Origin: Phoma sp. XZ068
Taxonomy: Eukaryota > Ascomycota > Dothideomycetes > Pleosporales > Didymellaceae
Reading direction: 5' to 3'
NCBI GenBank assembly: GCA_004835665.1
Contig: RBKR01000009.1
Location: 124,001-188,000, forward strand
DNA length: 64,000 nucleotides
Shown piece by piece: positions 55,254 to 64,000 of the stretch (the first letter of the stretch is position 1; each line of letters opens with the position of its first letter). The notes beneath the pieces are model-generated. The model was not told the origin of the DNA, searched no databases, and saw nothing but the letters and a program-made list of their open reading frames with translations. Made by a program: the position numbers and the translations under genes.

Positions 55254-55649
55254 ACGTATGTTGAAGATGTGTTGCTCCAAGCGGATTGGATGAAGCCACG
55301 CGTATGATGTCATCATCAGCCTTGTGATGTCTAGTTTAGTGTGCCTTCTACAAGTATGAACATCACACTCGAGCTTGCCACGATACGCTTCAATTTGTCC
55401 AAGTGAGATCTGGCTCGCCCAGTTTCCCTTGCATGCCTCGCCTCCACAACCACACATGATGACGATAACACTCTTCGCATTTCTCTCACGCTCAGACGAC
55501 GTATCGGTGGTTGTAGTCCCCAGCGGCGACTCGCATACGATAGTCGTAACTGTATCGAAGAAACTTATTGAAAAGTAGAGCGCAGATGACAACTTCTGTG
55601 CTGACCGAGATCTTGATGTTCCATATTCCAGCAACGGGAAGCAATTCAC
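55254..55649 (-). CDS. Possible upstream exon or separate small ORF next to the DUF3669 pseudogene
   Basis: The open frame MNCFPLLEYGTSRSRSAQ continues with SVIVIMCGCGGEACKGNWAS and IEAYRGKLECDVHTCRRHTKLDI, which has protein-like composition and several Cys. Splicing in phase from GTAGAG at 55253 to the CTAG ending at 55181 (73 bp) would join it to the DUF3669 reading frame, but the donor is weak. I do not recognise the segment. It may be the 5' part of the broken gene, part of another gene, or chance. Confidence 0.3.
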
Positions 55650-56371
55650 GAGTCATGACGGTCGCGCCGACCGAGTACGGTGCATGCCCGCCAGTACAGC
55701 CTCTAGAAAGGGTCTAAAGGAACCTAAAATGCTAATTTATGCGTAGATGGAGTATACTTGAGCTCCTATGGCCCAGAGTATGTCTGGAGCAGATAGCTTT
55801 CAGCCCTTCTTGACTGGATTTCTTTGCATGACGAGGATGACGAATATCGCTAAAATCCAAATTGGTCTACACCAAGTCAACTATCATGGCGTAGAATAAC
55901 ATAGGAGATTCAGGAATTCGGACTATTGTCAGCTAGATACTGCCCTCTTGTAGTGAATATTGGCAAGCAGGGCTCGCTTTCCGATTGTGGTGGGAGCACT
56001 TGAGGTGCCGATTGAGTGAGTGACCGTGCTGAAGCGGTCGGTCGGAGTATTGCACAATTGCGGAGATTAGCCTGTGACAAGCAGTCGTCGGCCAATGAGC
56101 ACACCCAAAATCGATGCTAATGCAAACGCCTGCAGGGGCCGAAAGAGATGCTGACATCCTGTGCACCCGGGGCGAATGAGCGGCATGGCTCTTTTTTGTT
56201 CCCCAGGATTATCTCCGATATTGCAGTGAGACTGCATTAGCTCGATCCTTTTCAGCCGCGATGGAGAATATTAGGCGTACCATTTGAAGAGACGGTGAAG
56301 CGGGCCTGCCTTTTGAAGCCTCCCGCACCTCCCTTCCGCAACGTGCTCAGTGTGCTCGAATCAAAGACAAC
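55650..56371. other. Intergenic spacer, no gene seen
   Basis: It is the promoter side of the GMC oxidoreductase gene. Short ORFs only; nothing recognised. Confidence 0.5.
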
Positions 56372-58209
56372 ATGCAGTTCTGGGCTCTGACAGCTGTGGC
56401 AGTTAGTCTCTTGTCGCAGGCAGGCGCGACAAGCATTGAACATGTTGCTGATGCGTACGATTTCGTGAGCCAAAATCTAAGCTAAGTACAGTGCTCCTCT
56501 AACCAAGAATATAGATCATTGTAGGCGGCGGAACAGCTGGCCTTGCGGTTGCATCGCGTATTAGCATTGGCTTGCCGGACAGCACCGTACTCGTGATAGA
56601 GGCAGGACCAGATGGACGTCAAGAGCCAGGTATCTACATTCCCGGACGAAAGGGCTCGACACTTGGAAGTAAATATGATTGGAACCTCACGACTATCCCG
56701 CAGCCTAGTGCCAATAACCGGGTGTTTGCACAGAATCGCGGAAAGGTTCTTGGAGGCAGCAGTGCACTAAACCTAATGACGTGGGATCGTACCTCTATTG
56801 CTGAGCTCGACACTTGGGAGAAGCTCGGCAACAAAGGCTGGAACTGGAAGACTCTGTATCCTGCGATGTTGCAAGCTGAGACATTCCTGCCATCACCCGA
56901 GTATGGCACCGAAGGTGTGGGTAAGACTGGCCCTATCCAAACTCTGATTAGCCGGATTTTCCCCAAGCATCAGGCTTCTTGGATACCTACAATGAACAAT
57001 CTCGGCTTGTTGACTAACAGAGAGTCGCTCAACGGACATCCTGTGGGAGTCAGCACTCAGCCAAACAACGTCAGCCCGAACTACACTCGGTCATATTCAC
57101 CTGAGTATCTCAAGCTCACCAAGGAGAACCTTGCCTTGAAGCTCGACACGCGCGTAGCGAAGGTCAACTTTGAAGGCAAGACTGCAACAGGAGTTACTCT
57201 TGAGGATGGAACCATCGTTCAAGCGCGGAAAGAAGTCATTCTATCCGCAGGGTCGTTCCAAACCCCTGGTCTGCTCGAACTCTCTGGTATCGGCAACGCG
57301 ACGCTTTTGAAGGGTCTAGGTATTCCAGTCGTCAAAGATCTCCCTGCTGTTGGTGAGAATCTCTCGGACCACATTCGGATTCAGAGCTCGTACCAGCTCA
57401 AGCCTGAATACCCGTCGTTTGATGTTTTGAAGAACACGACCCGAGCGGCTATTGAGCTCGCGGCGTACAATGCTGGACAAGTATCATTGTACGACTATAC
57501 TGCCAGTGGCTACGCCTACTTTCCCTGGGATATTGTGTCAAACGAAACTGCTGCCAAGCTTCGTACACTGGTGCAAGGCGACGCAACATTGACTTCCGCA
57601 GTCGATAAAGCCAAGAAGAGCTATTTTTCTGCACCCCAAAGTTCATCGGTCCCGCAGCTCGAAGTCATATTCTCTGATGGCTATACCGGTTTCAAGGGTT
57701 ACCCAGTCGCCAACTCGTCCCTGTTCGGCATCGGCACATTCTCTCTGATTGGTGTCGTGCAGCACCCTTTTAGCAAAGGCAGCGTACACATCAGCTCGCG
57801 CAACATCAGCGACAAGCCCGTGATCAATCCAAATTATCTTTCCCATCCTTACGACCTTCAGGCTGCAACTAATCTTGCCAAATTTCTACGCACGATCGCT
57901 TCCACTGCACCTCTCAAGGATGTGTGGACGGAGGAGTATGAACCTGGCAAGGCGGTTGAAACTGATGAGGATTGGAGGAAGTATGCCCTGGCAAATACAC
58001 TGAGCATATATCACCCTGTAGGCACAGCTGCGTTACTGCCAGAGAAAGATGGTGGTGTAGTCGATGCGAAGCTGTTCGTGTATGGCTTGAAGGGTCTTAG
58101 AGTAGTCGATGCCAGTATAATTCCCTTGTTGCCAAGTGCGCACATCCAGACGCTCGTGTATGGGATCGCAGAGAAGGCCGCAGGGATGATCATTGAAACA
58201 TATCGATAG
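56372..58209 (+). CDS. Secreted GMC-family FAD oxidoreductase
   Basis: Exons 56372-56464 and 56515-58209 (50-bp intron, donor GTGAGC) give 595 residues. The first exon supplies a signal peptide (MQFWALTAVAVSLLSQAGA), and the intron lies just before the FAD-binding motif IIVGGGTAGLAVASRI at residues 32-47. Further GMC signatures are NRGKVLGGSSALNLMTWDR (GMC signature 1), the VILSAGSFQTPGLLELSGIG block (signature 2) and the C-terminal IYHPVGTAALLP with catalytic His and PSAHIQTLVYGIAEKAA with the second active-site His. Family members include glucose oxidase, aryl-alcohol oxidase and glucose/choline dehydrogenases; oxidase or dehydrogenase type and substrate cannot be read. Several N-x-S/T sites fit a secreted glycoprotein. 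The upstream exon is not visible as an ORF from 56572 alone. Confidence 0.92.
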
Positions 58210-58410
58210 ATGACGAAAGCTAGATTGTATAGCCCAGGTGCATTGTTATCTCTATCAGTGTATCTCCTTATCCGCTACCTAACAGCATGGCATGTTAAAA
58301 TGCGACTATCAGTCACAAAAGCATTCGAGTATGTCCCATCCAGGGACCTTCGGAAATTGAAGCTAACTATCGTTCTGTAGAACGTGCCATAGGTATGACA
58401 ATCTCCTTCC

Positions 58411-59892
58411 TTAATCTTGAAGGAGTTTTAAGGAGCAGCGCTCCCCACTACGGTGGCAGAGGTCCAAACTCATCGCTGCTGTTGTTCCTTGGGCGATCTG
58501 AATAATTCGTAGTAGGATATCAACACTCAGATGCAGCGTCCAGTCGTGGATGAACACATCTCTCATCTGAGTGCCTTTGACTCGTCCTAGAAATATCTCT
58601 CGAAACTGTAAACTTGGAAGTCTCTCTTCCATATGCAACATAACGGTGGAATCAGTTGCCCTGAAATTATTAATAAAAACATGGCCTTCCACCATGACAC
58701 AGAATTGTTCAGAGACACAGAAGACGGCGTCCCATTTTGAAGAAGAAGAAGAGGAGGAGGAGGAGGAGGAGGTTGAACGGTATTTGCAGCCCTTGCTGTG
58801 ATGTCTGTGCGATAAAGTGACAGCGAAACAAGGAGGCTTATACGGTAGAGTCCTTGCACTGATCGAGTAACCTAGATTATCGACGAGGCAGGCTAACGAG
58901 CAGAGACACATAGAATCCTTATAAGCCTTCAAAGTGTACCGGAGAAGCGCATCGTCGCTAAGCTCGTAGTCAACGGGCATATCAGCTGCGTCAGAGGCCA
59001 GATACAGAAGTGAATATAACCGGTCTCGAGGAGTTTTACACTGCCTTCCCGAGAATATTTTCAGCAGATGGACCATGTCGTAGCCTCGTGTTAGAATGGT
59101 GGGCTTATTTATTTGGTCCATGTATGCAAAGATGCGTCGCCTCAAGTCTACGTGACTCGGAGTCAGCCCGAAGCCAAAACAGTACTGAATGTTATGGGTG
59201 AATTGAAGTTCGTCAAATCTAATCGTCGAGAGATCCGTCGAGAATGTCAACTTTTGCGCTAGAAGTAATTTTTGCGTTATCCATGCCCGGGTCCAGTACG
59301 GATGAGACATTAACTCTATCCAGTCTTTCTTAAACTGTACTTCACTGCCAGTCTGTTCTTGAAACCAGGTATCGGTTCGAAACCACATATTCTCTGCCTC
59401 CCAAATCTTGCCCCAGTTTGTCAAGTATCGGCTAATCCCCCAGCTAACACCTAACCAAGCGACCACCTCTTGAGCCTGCCGGTAAATTGAGCCCATTTGC
59501 ATGACCTGATGGTTCCTCTCCGACACATTTTCTTGGTTGATACAGATAGCATCGATCCAAAACCATCTGTCTAAATATGAAAAGCGGGTTCGCGTAACGC
59601 ATAGAAAATCCCAAAGGTACTCTTGAACCTCGTATTCTAGCCCATTGATAGCGATGGTGTGCGTGGTCTCCGACGATCCCCAAATGTAAGATAAGCAAGA
59701 GTAATCGCCATCAATGGTATCATGCCTCATCTCGATCTGGATAAGATTCGTGGAGGAAAGGTCTGGGAGGACCTTGATGAGTCGAATTGAGGACTTTTCC
59801 TGCTCGATGGGATGGTGCTTGAAAGTCGAAGGCTGCTGCACCTGGCTTGAGGCTGTGCTCTGAGCTCTAGATGATGTGCCTAATTTGAGCAT
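58411..59892 (-). CDS. HET-domain protein with a poly-Ser insert
   Basis: This is one exon of 493 residues. The HET core runs from about residue 60 to 210: YSCLSYIWGSSETTHTIAING, YLWDFLCVTRTRF, FWIDAICINQENVSERNHQV, MGSIYRQAQEVVAWLGVS, then HPYWTRAWITQKLLLAQKL. TPRDRLYSLLYLASDAADMPVDYELSDDALLRY follows at about 285-320. A run of 14 residues, nearly all Ser, at about 367-382 is encoded by an imperfect gaa/gag trinucleotide tract (plus strand 58738-58772). The sequence YIWG replaces the more usual Y-x-WG, and QKLLLA replaces the frequent QEVVLA. No second domain is seen. It is convergent with the GMC gene (201 bp). Confidence 0.88.
   Translation of the reverse strand: MLKLGTSSRAQSTASSQVQQPSTFKHHPIEQEKSSIRLIKVLPDLSSTNLIQIEMRHDTIDGDYSCLSYIWGSSETTHTIAINGLEYEVQEYLWDFLCVTRTRFSYLDRWFWIDAICINQENVSERNHQVMQMGSIYRQAQEVVAWLGVSWGISRYLTNWGKIWEAENMWFRTDTWFQEQTGSEVQFKKDWIELMSHPYWTRAWITQKLLLAQKLTFSTDLSTIRFDELQFTHNIQYCFGFGLTPSHVDLRRRIFAYMDQINKPTILTRGYDMVHLLKIFSGRQCKTPRDRLYSLLYLASDAADMPVDYELSDDALLRYTLKAYKDSMCLCSLACLVDNLGYSISARTLPYKPPCFAVTLSHRHHSKGCKYRSTSSSSSSSSSSSKWDAVFCVSEQFCVMVEGHVFINNFRATDSTVMLHMEERLPSLQFREIFLGRVKGTQMRDVFIHDWTLHLSVDILLRIIQIAQGTTAAMSLDLCHRSGERCSLKLLQD
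58738..58772 (+). repeat. gaa/gag trinucleotide tract inside the HET gene
   Basis: About 12 units of gaa then gag repeat without interruption and encode Ser on the minus strand. It is length-variable in principle because it is in frame. Confidence 0.85.
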
Positions 59893-61505
59893 TTTGCAAG
59901 GCGTTTGGCTATGATAAAAACGGGACTACAAAGTCTTTGAGAACAAAGATTGAGGTTGGTGGTGGTAGGCAACGGCAATGTCTGCAAGGCGAGCCCCGCT
60001 AGCGCATATAAGCCCAAACATCTGACACGTCGAATATGCAGGTTAGAACAAATCTTTGCAGCTTTACAATTGGGGTATAGGAAAATTGGAGTTTCGCCAA
60101 AGCATGTCGTCGTAGCATTGTCATAGATCCTCCACGGCCTTAGGTTTACAGCAGATACCGCCAAAAGATGACGTAGAAAACCGGATTGCGTATAAACAGT
60201 CCCTGAGTCTGTAATCGAAACGCGGAGAATGACAATGGCAAGCATCGAATTACATTTCAGGGATTAGCCTTGTGTCGCTCCTGTAAGATTCGAGAGAGTT
60301 GTAGAGAAGCCTTGTCGTGGTGTAGCGAACTGTGAACGACTGATGACAATCCAGCACGATTCGTGGTGATGCTGTGACAGTGATTCAAACTGATCAAAAT
60401 TCCATGGTTTTCAACAGGTGCAGCCATAGTATTCGTAGCTGAGGTTCATCCGTCTGGTATGACATTTGTGCCGTGGGAACACTTGATGATGACAGGACCC
60501 AGTAAGCCCCTGCGGCGAACAAGCTTTTTGGGGGGCGAGTGGTACCCCTGGCGGGCCTGAAAAGTGGCGCGGGTGTCAAAGTTGCCATTTAAATAGAGAT
60601 GGGCTACCTTAAGGTACTTGGAGTAGGTAGTCGCATAAATGATAAGAGTTTTGGTGTTCGGTAGCATCGCGTCATCTGACTCCTAATTTGGCTGCCTCGA
60701 TGCTCGAACCGGATGTTTTAGCAGGCGATATGCCATTGGCTCGGGACAGTCATTATCCTTCGATCATTTCTTTTAGGTTTTATGTTATTTTTTAAGAGAA
60801 CGCCTCGCAGCCAAAAACAGCTTCCGCTCAAGAACGTCGCCGGTACACGGCACATTGGCCAAGGATACCATGCTAGGCGCGCCGCCACATGTACGCAAAC
60901 TCGCTGACACACAACGTCAGTTGCCCTCGGGAGTGCGTAGGCCGCCTCAAATATATCAGTCAGCATCGACTAGTTTCAACGCGTCTTTCGCGCAGCGGCT
61001 TGGTTGCGTTGCACTACTCCGGGAGTTCGGGCTTCCGGGTTACTGATCGTCAGCGAAAAGCGTAAAATAATTCGTTACCAATGGCGGTGCATCCGCAAAG
61101 TCTAATGTGCGCCTCCAGCCGCGTGGGCATCGTGTTTGGCGAATCGGTCCAGCCCCGCGGGCTGATGCCCCAAAATACGGTCCCCGCTACAGATTGCTTG
61201 CGATAACATTCAAGACCTCCTGAAGCGCGCTCCTTGACATCCTTTTGCTTTCCATTCACTCTCTCCACTTTTAGTCTTGATGATCGTTAGTTTTCAGCCA
61301 AGTTCACTGGATTGTGAGATCATGCCCTGCCAAGCACATGACGCGACATCGCGGGTGACTGGTTGAACAGTGAGCTTACCCAGCTAACTTATGCAGGACC
61401 GTAGTACAGGGATTGTCAGCATATTACTACCCTACGACGCCTTCGCTTCTGCGCAACACTCCTCCACCATAATCTCACTCAAATTTTCATCGCGTAACCG
61501 TCAAG
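59893..61505. other. Long intergenic spacer, no gene seen
   Basis: The 1.6 kb separate divergent HET and DUF7053 genes. The largest ORF (59880-60245, minus) has no recognisable domain. The region just before 61506 is C/T- and CA-rich leader. Confidence 0.5.
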
Positions 61506-62666
61506 ATGATGCGCAAGAAGACAACATATACGAATATCACACCCATTCCGTCCTTTATCCCCCGACAGCTGGCAATCGACATTTTGCACAGCCATGGCGA
61601 AGTCATTGAATTGAACCCTCTCGTAACAGGATTCGAAGCAATCAAAGCACCCCGAGATGCGCCCTCGGACGAATTCTACGCGACCTGGTACGAGATTTCG
61701 CAGCGAATCCAATACATCCCTGGCATTGGAAAGCTGGGCAGTGGTGCTATCAAGTTTAGAGGGTGCTTCCATGACATGCCATGGGGTTTGCAAACACATA
61801 TCTATGCGCCTGCTGGCGTAGACCTTCGCAACAAATGGCAGATCTGCGGCAATCAACCGGGTGAACCTACCGAAACCAGGGAGCTAGGCCTCGGAGCTCC
61901 GCCAGAGGGCCTATATTTGCGCGAGGATATCGAAATCAAATGCAATATGACTATGGTTAGCTTCGTAAAGAAGGAGAACAAAGCAGCGTCGAAGATCCTC
62001 GTCGAGCGTCTCATCAAGAAAGCCGAGTTACTTGACTCAGGCGTCTTACAAGGCATGATGGATAAAGGCAGATTGAAGACAGTCAATCCTGCAGATCGAT
62101 CCAGCAGGATACCAGAATCTCCGCGCCCGTCCCAACAATCCGCAAATATGCAGCCATACAACATGCCTATGTCACCTACCCGCTCACCTACGCAACCGCA
62201 CCATCCAAGTCAGCAACCGTTCGTTCCCCCGGGTCAGCTCGTAGGTCAGAACAATATCGTCATGGAGTTGCCAGGAGATTACTATCACCCCCAGCCGTCG
62301 CCGGGTCTTCTCCACCCAAACCACCATCGCCTGTCAAATGCGAGCGACGGATCGACCTCACCAAACATGCCGGACGCACGCTGGTCGCAGGCGTCAAATG
62401 ATTATCAAAGTTCAATGAGCTCTCGTCCAAGCTCATACGCTGCATCCGACAACCTCCGCTCACCAGGACTTGATCAAAAGGCATTTACAGCGGAACTGCC
62501 CACCATGGAAGAGACACGTGAAGAACACTCCGACCGAACGAAGCGTGAAAGTGAACAAAACGCACACGAATTGAAGTACACGTACAACCCCCAAGATTAT
62601 GCACCACAGGCGCACTATGCTGTGCCCCCACAGTACTCCCCGTACAATCCTCAAGGCCCTCAGTGA
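61506..62666 (+). CDS. DUF7053-type conserved fungal protein
   Basis: This is one exon of 386 residues starting MMRKKTTYTNITPIPSFIPR. The conserved globular part covers about residues 1-185: AIDILHSHGEVIELNPLVTG, FYATWYEISQRIQYIPG, IKFRGCFHDMPWGLQTHIYAP, then YLREDIEIKCNMTMVSFVKK and KILVERLIKKAELLDSGVLQ. This is the DUF7053 block, which resembles a SRPBCC-like lipid-binding fold in layout (inference). The C-terminal 190 residues are Pro/Ser/Gln/His-rich and disordered, with a final PPQYSPYNPQ. No function is known to me. The second Met is an equally good start. Isolated from its neighbours by long spacers. Confidence 0.85.
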   Translation: MMRKKTTYTNITPIPSFIPRQLAIDILHSHGEVIELNPLVTGFEAIKAPRDAPSDEFYATWYEISQRIQYIPGIGKLGSGAIKFRGCFHDMPWGLQTHIYAPAGVDLRNKWQICGNQPGEPTETRELGLGAPPEGLYLREDIEIKCNMTMVSFVKKENKAASKILVERLIKKAELLDSGVLQGMMDKGRLKTVNPADRSSRIPESPRPSQQSANMQPYNMPMSPTRSPTQPHHPSQQPFVPPGQLVGQNNIVMELPGDYYHPQPSPGLLHPNHHRLSNASDGSTSPNMPDARWSQASNDYQSSMSSRPSSYAASDNLRSPGLDQKAFTAELPTMEETREEHSDRTKRESEQNAHELKYTYNPQDYAPQAHYAVPPQYSPYNPQGPQ

Positions 62667-63362
62667 GCTTTCTGGTTACTATTTCTTTATTAAACTGGCG
62701 ATTGGCCTTTAGATGTACCGGAAACGATCTTCCTGTTTTTATTTCCGGAACTCGTCATATACCCGCGTTGCGTTGATACAGTATCGCTCTTTCCCAAAAC
62801 TGTTCCATTTGTTATGATGTTGGCATCCTGGGCAATATCAGTAACGGACCAAGCTTACGAATTTCCTTTGGTTTGAGATATCCCCCTAGCTACGAATTCA
62901 ATGCTACTCCTATCGCCACAAACGGGTCCCACCAGACCTGTGTCATCATCGTTGCGCTGGAAAATGAATGCCGAAGGTGGACCTTCATGGATGATCACGC
63001 GATGCCGTCTGATGAATCACGTTGATTACCTTACTACCGATAAAATATATCCCAGCGAATCAATACACTGTTCGACAGCCGATTCTCCAGTTGCCGTGTT
63101 TCTCCATGGCGTGCGTCAGGCTTGGCCGAGTGTTCATTGAGCTCGTCGCGAGGCTCTGAGCGGGGTTGACCAATCACGCGGCTATTGTGGCCGCCATCTC
63201 CGTCATTGGTACGTGCTTAGTGCTACCCCAGACTGCACCCCAGCACCTAGCGGTGATCTTATCGGTACATAAGCCGTTGACAAGCCTTCTTCCCCTGCAA
63301 CGCCAGACTTCTTGTTACCCACAGTCCTTGAATCCTCATCTTGGAGGATTTCCAATATCGCC
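62667..63362. promoter_or_regulatory. Promoter region of the MFS transporter with GATA-type sites
   Basis: CGATAA occurs at 63038-63043 and, on the minus strand, CGATAAG at 63258-63264; both match the HGATAR consensus of fungal GATA factors. A CCAAT box is at 63168-63172 (gaccaatca). These fit a nitrogen-regulated transporter, but short motifs occur by chance. The rest has no gene. Confidence 0.4.
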
Positions 63363-64000
63363 ATGGCTACCGAGAAGGACTACAAAGATCACGATGTGAT
63401 GGGTCCAGGGTTCAACGATCCGGAGCATATCGAATCGGCGCGGGAAGAGGCTATGCATCATGGTCACCTCTCTGCCGAGGAACTGGAAATCGAGAAGAAA
63501 CTGAGGAAGAAGATTGATATGCGAATAATGCCGGTTCTCATCACCATCTACTTGATGAATTACATTGACAGGTACATCAAACTGTTAGTCGGCGAAGGGC
63601 CGCGCTTACCTTTCTTTTGACAGAAACAACTATGCTGCTGCACGTCTACAAGGTCTGGAGGCAGACCTCGGTCTCACTGGCGATCAATATCAAACCGGTC
63701 TTTCGATCTTATTTGTTGGGTAAGTCATCTCAGGGTTCTTGGTTGCATTCACTGACGTTGACCAAGTTACATCCTGATGCAAGTACCTTCTAATATCGTG
63801 CTCAACTGGATTGGCCGACCGTCGTGGTATCTCGGCGCCGCGACCATCGCTTGGGGCCTGGTATCTTGCGTGACGTCTCAAGTCAAGAGCTATCAGGGTA
63901 TTGTAGTGGCGCGCTTCTTCCTTGGTGTCGTAGAAGCACCGTTCTTCCCCGGTTCCTTATTCTACCTAAGTAAATGGTATACAAAGGAGGAACTGGCAAA
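63363..64000 (+). CDS. MFS transporter, anion:cation symporter (Dal5/allantoate-permease-like), C-terminal part outside window
   Basis: The visible exons are 63363-63571, 63624-63719 and 63767 onward (introns 52 and 47 bp), cut by the right edge. The cytosolic start is acidic (MATEKDYKDHD, then HLSAEELEIEKKLRKKIDMRIMP). Membrane helix 1 begins VLITIYLMNYIDRNNYAAARL, with the DRNN motif of ACS-family permeases. After GLTGDQYQTGLSILFVGYILMQVPSNIVL comes PSWYLGAATIAWGLVSC, and then ARFFLGVVEAPFFPGSLFYLSKWYTKEEL, the most conserved ACS signature (F-L-G-x-x-E-A-x-F-x-P). The family carries allantoate, pantothenate, nicotinate and similar carboxylates; the substrate is open. The start at 63363 was chosen over an upstream in-frame ATG at 63312. 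Confidence 0.9.

Noticed and set aside
32044..59892. Treating the HET, DUF3669 and GMC genes as one secondary-metabolite or defence operon-like cluster
   Set aside because: They are separated by intact housekeeping genes, have separate promoters and include no backbone synthase, regulator or shared architecture.
1..64000. tRNA genes
   Set aside because: I looked for B-box-like GGTTCGANTCC words on both strands and found only partial matches (for example near 10777) without a cloverleaf; a tRNAscan-SE run would settle it.

Overview
The window is nuclear DNA from a filamentous ascomycete (Pezizomycotina), most likely a dothideomycete. The support is short introns of about 45-80 bp with GTAHGT-like donors and CTAAC/CTGAC branch sites, GC-rich third codon positions, fungus-only families (HET, DUF3669, DUF7053, exomer ChAPs, Crh-type GH16, AA9 LPMO) and single-gene transcription units with AT-rich spacers. 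The class-level placement is an impression from protein similarity, not a computed result. I recognised no rRNA, tRNA, CRISPR array or intact transposon.

Left part (1-31 kb) is mostly housekeeping or secretome: a golgin of the Imh1 type (cut by the left edge) divergent from zuotin; a UspA-domain protein; a Golgi pH regulator-like membrane protein; a small hydrophilic protein; a GPI-type Crh transglycosylase; an AA9 LPMO; a conserved fungal protein of unknown function; a 4.4-kb gene desert with a decayed long-period tandem repeat; a Gfo/Idh/MocA oxidoreductase; a membrane-anchored ubiquitin protease sharing a divergent promoter with mitochondrial ribosomal protein bL9; class II fructose-bisphosphate aldolase; and a small LEA-like repeat protein.

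Right part (32-64 kb) alternates conserved cell-biology genes with accessory genes. Conserved: HIR complex subunit Hir3 divergent from an exomer ChAP (Bud7/Bch1), ribosomal protein S16 divergent from an RCC1-repeat protein (Ats1/Kti13-like), a small membrane protein, a lipid-kinase-like protein and a DUF7053 protein. Accessory: three HET-domain genes (32-34 kb, 49.7-50.7 kb, 58.4-59.9 kb), one with a frameshift; a DUF3669 gene broken by a frameshift and an in-frame stop; a secreted GMC oxidoreductase; and the start of an MFS anion:cation symporter at the right edge. The accessory genes are interspersed singly, not in one island. The HET genes point to conspecific-recognition or immune-like functions under turnover.

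I found no multi-gene system that looks undescribed. The most useful observations are the two broken accessory genes (HET and DUF3669), the decayed tandem-repeat desert, a possible MITE-like element at 34.56-34.84 kb and some unusual exon structures, such as a start codon alone in its exon.
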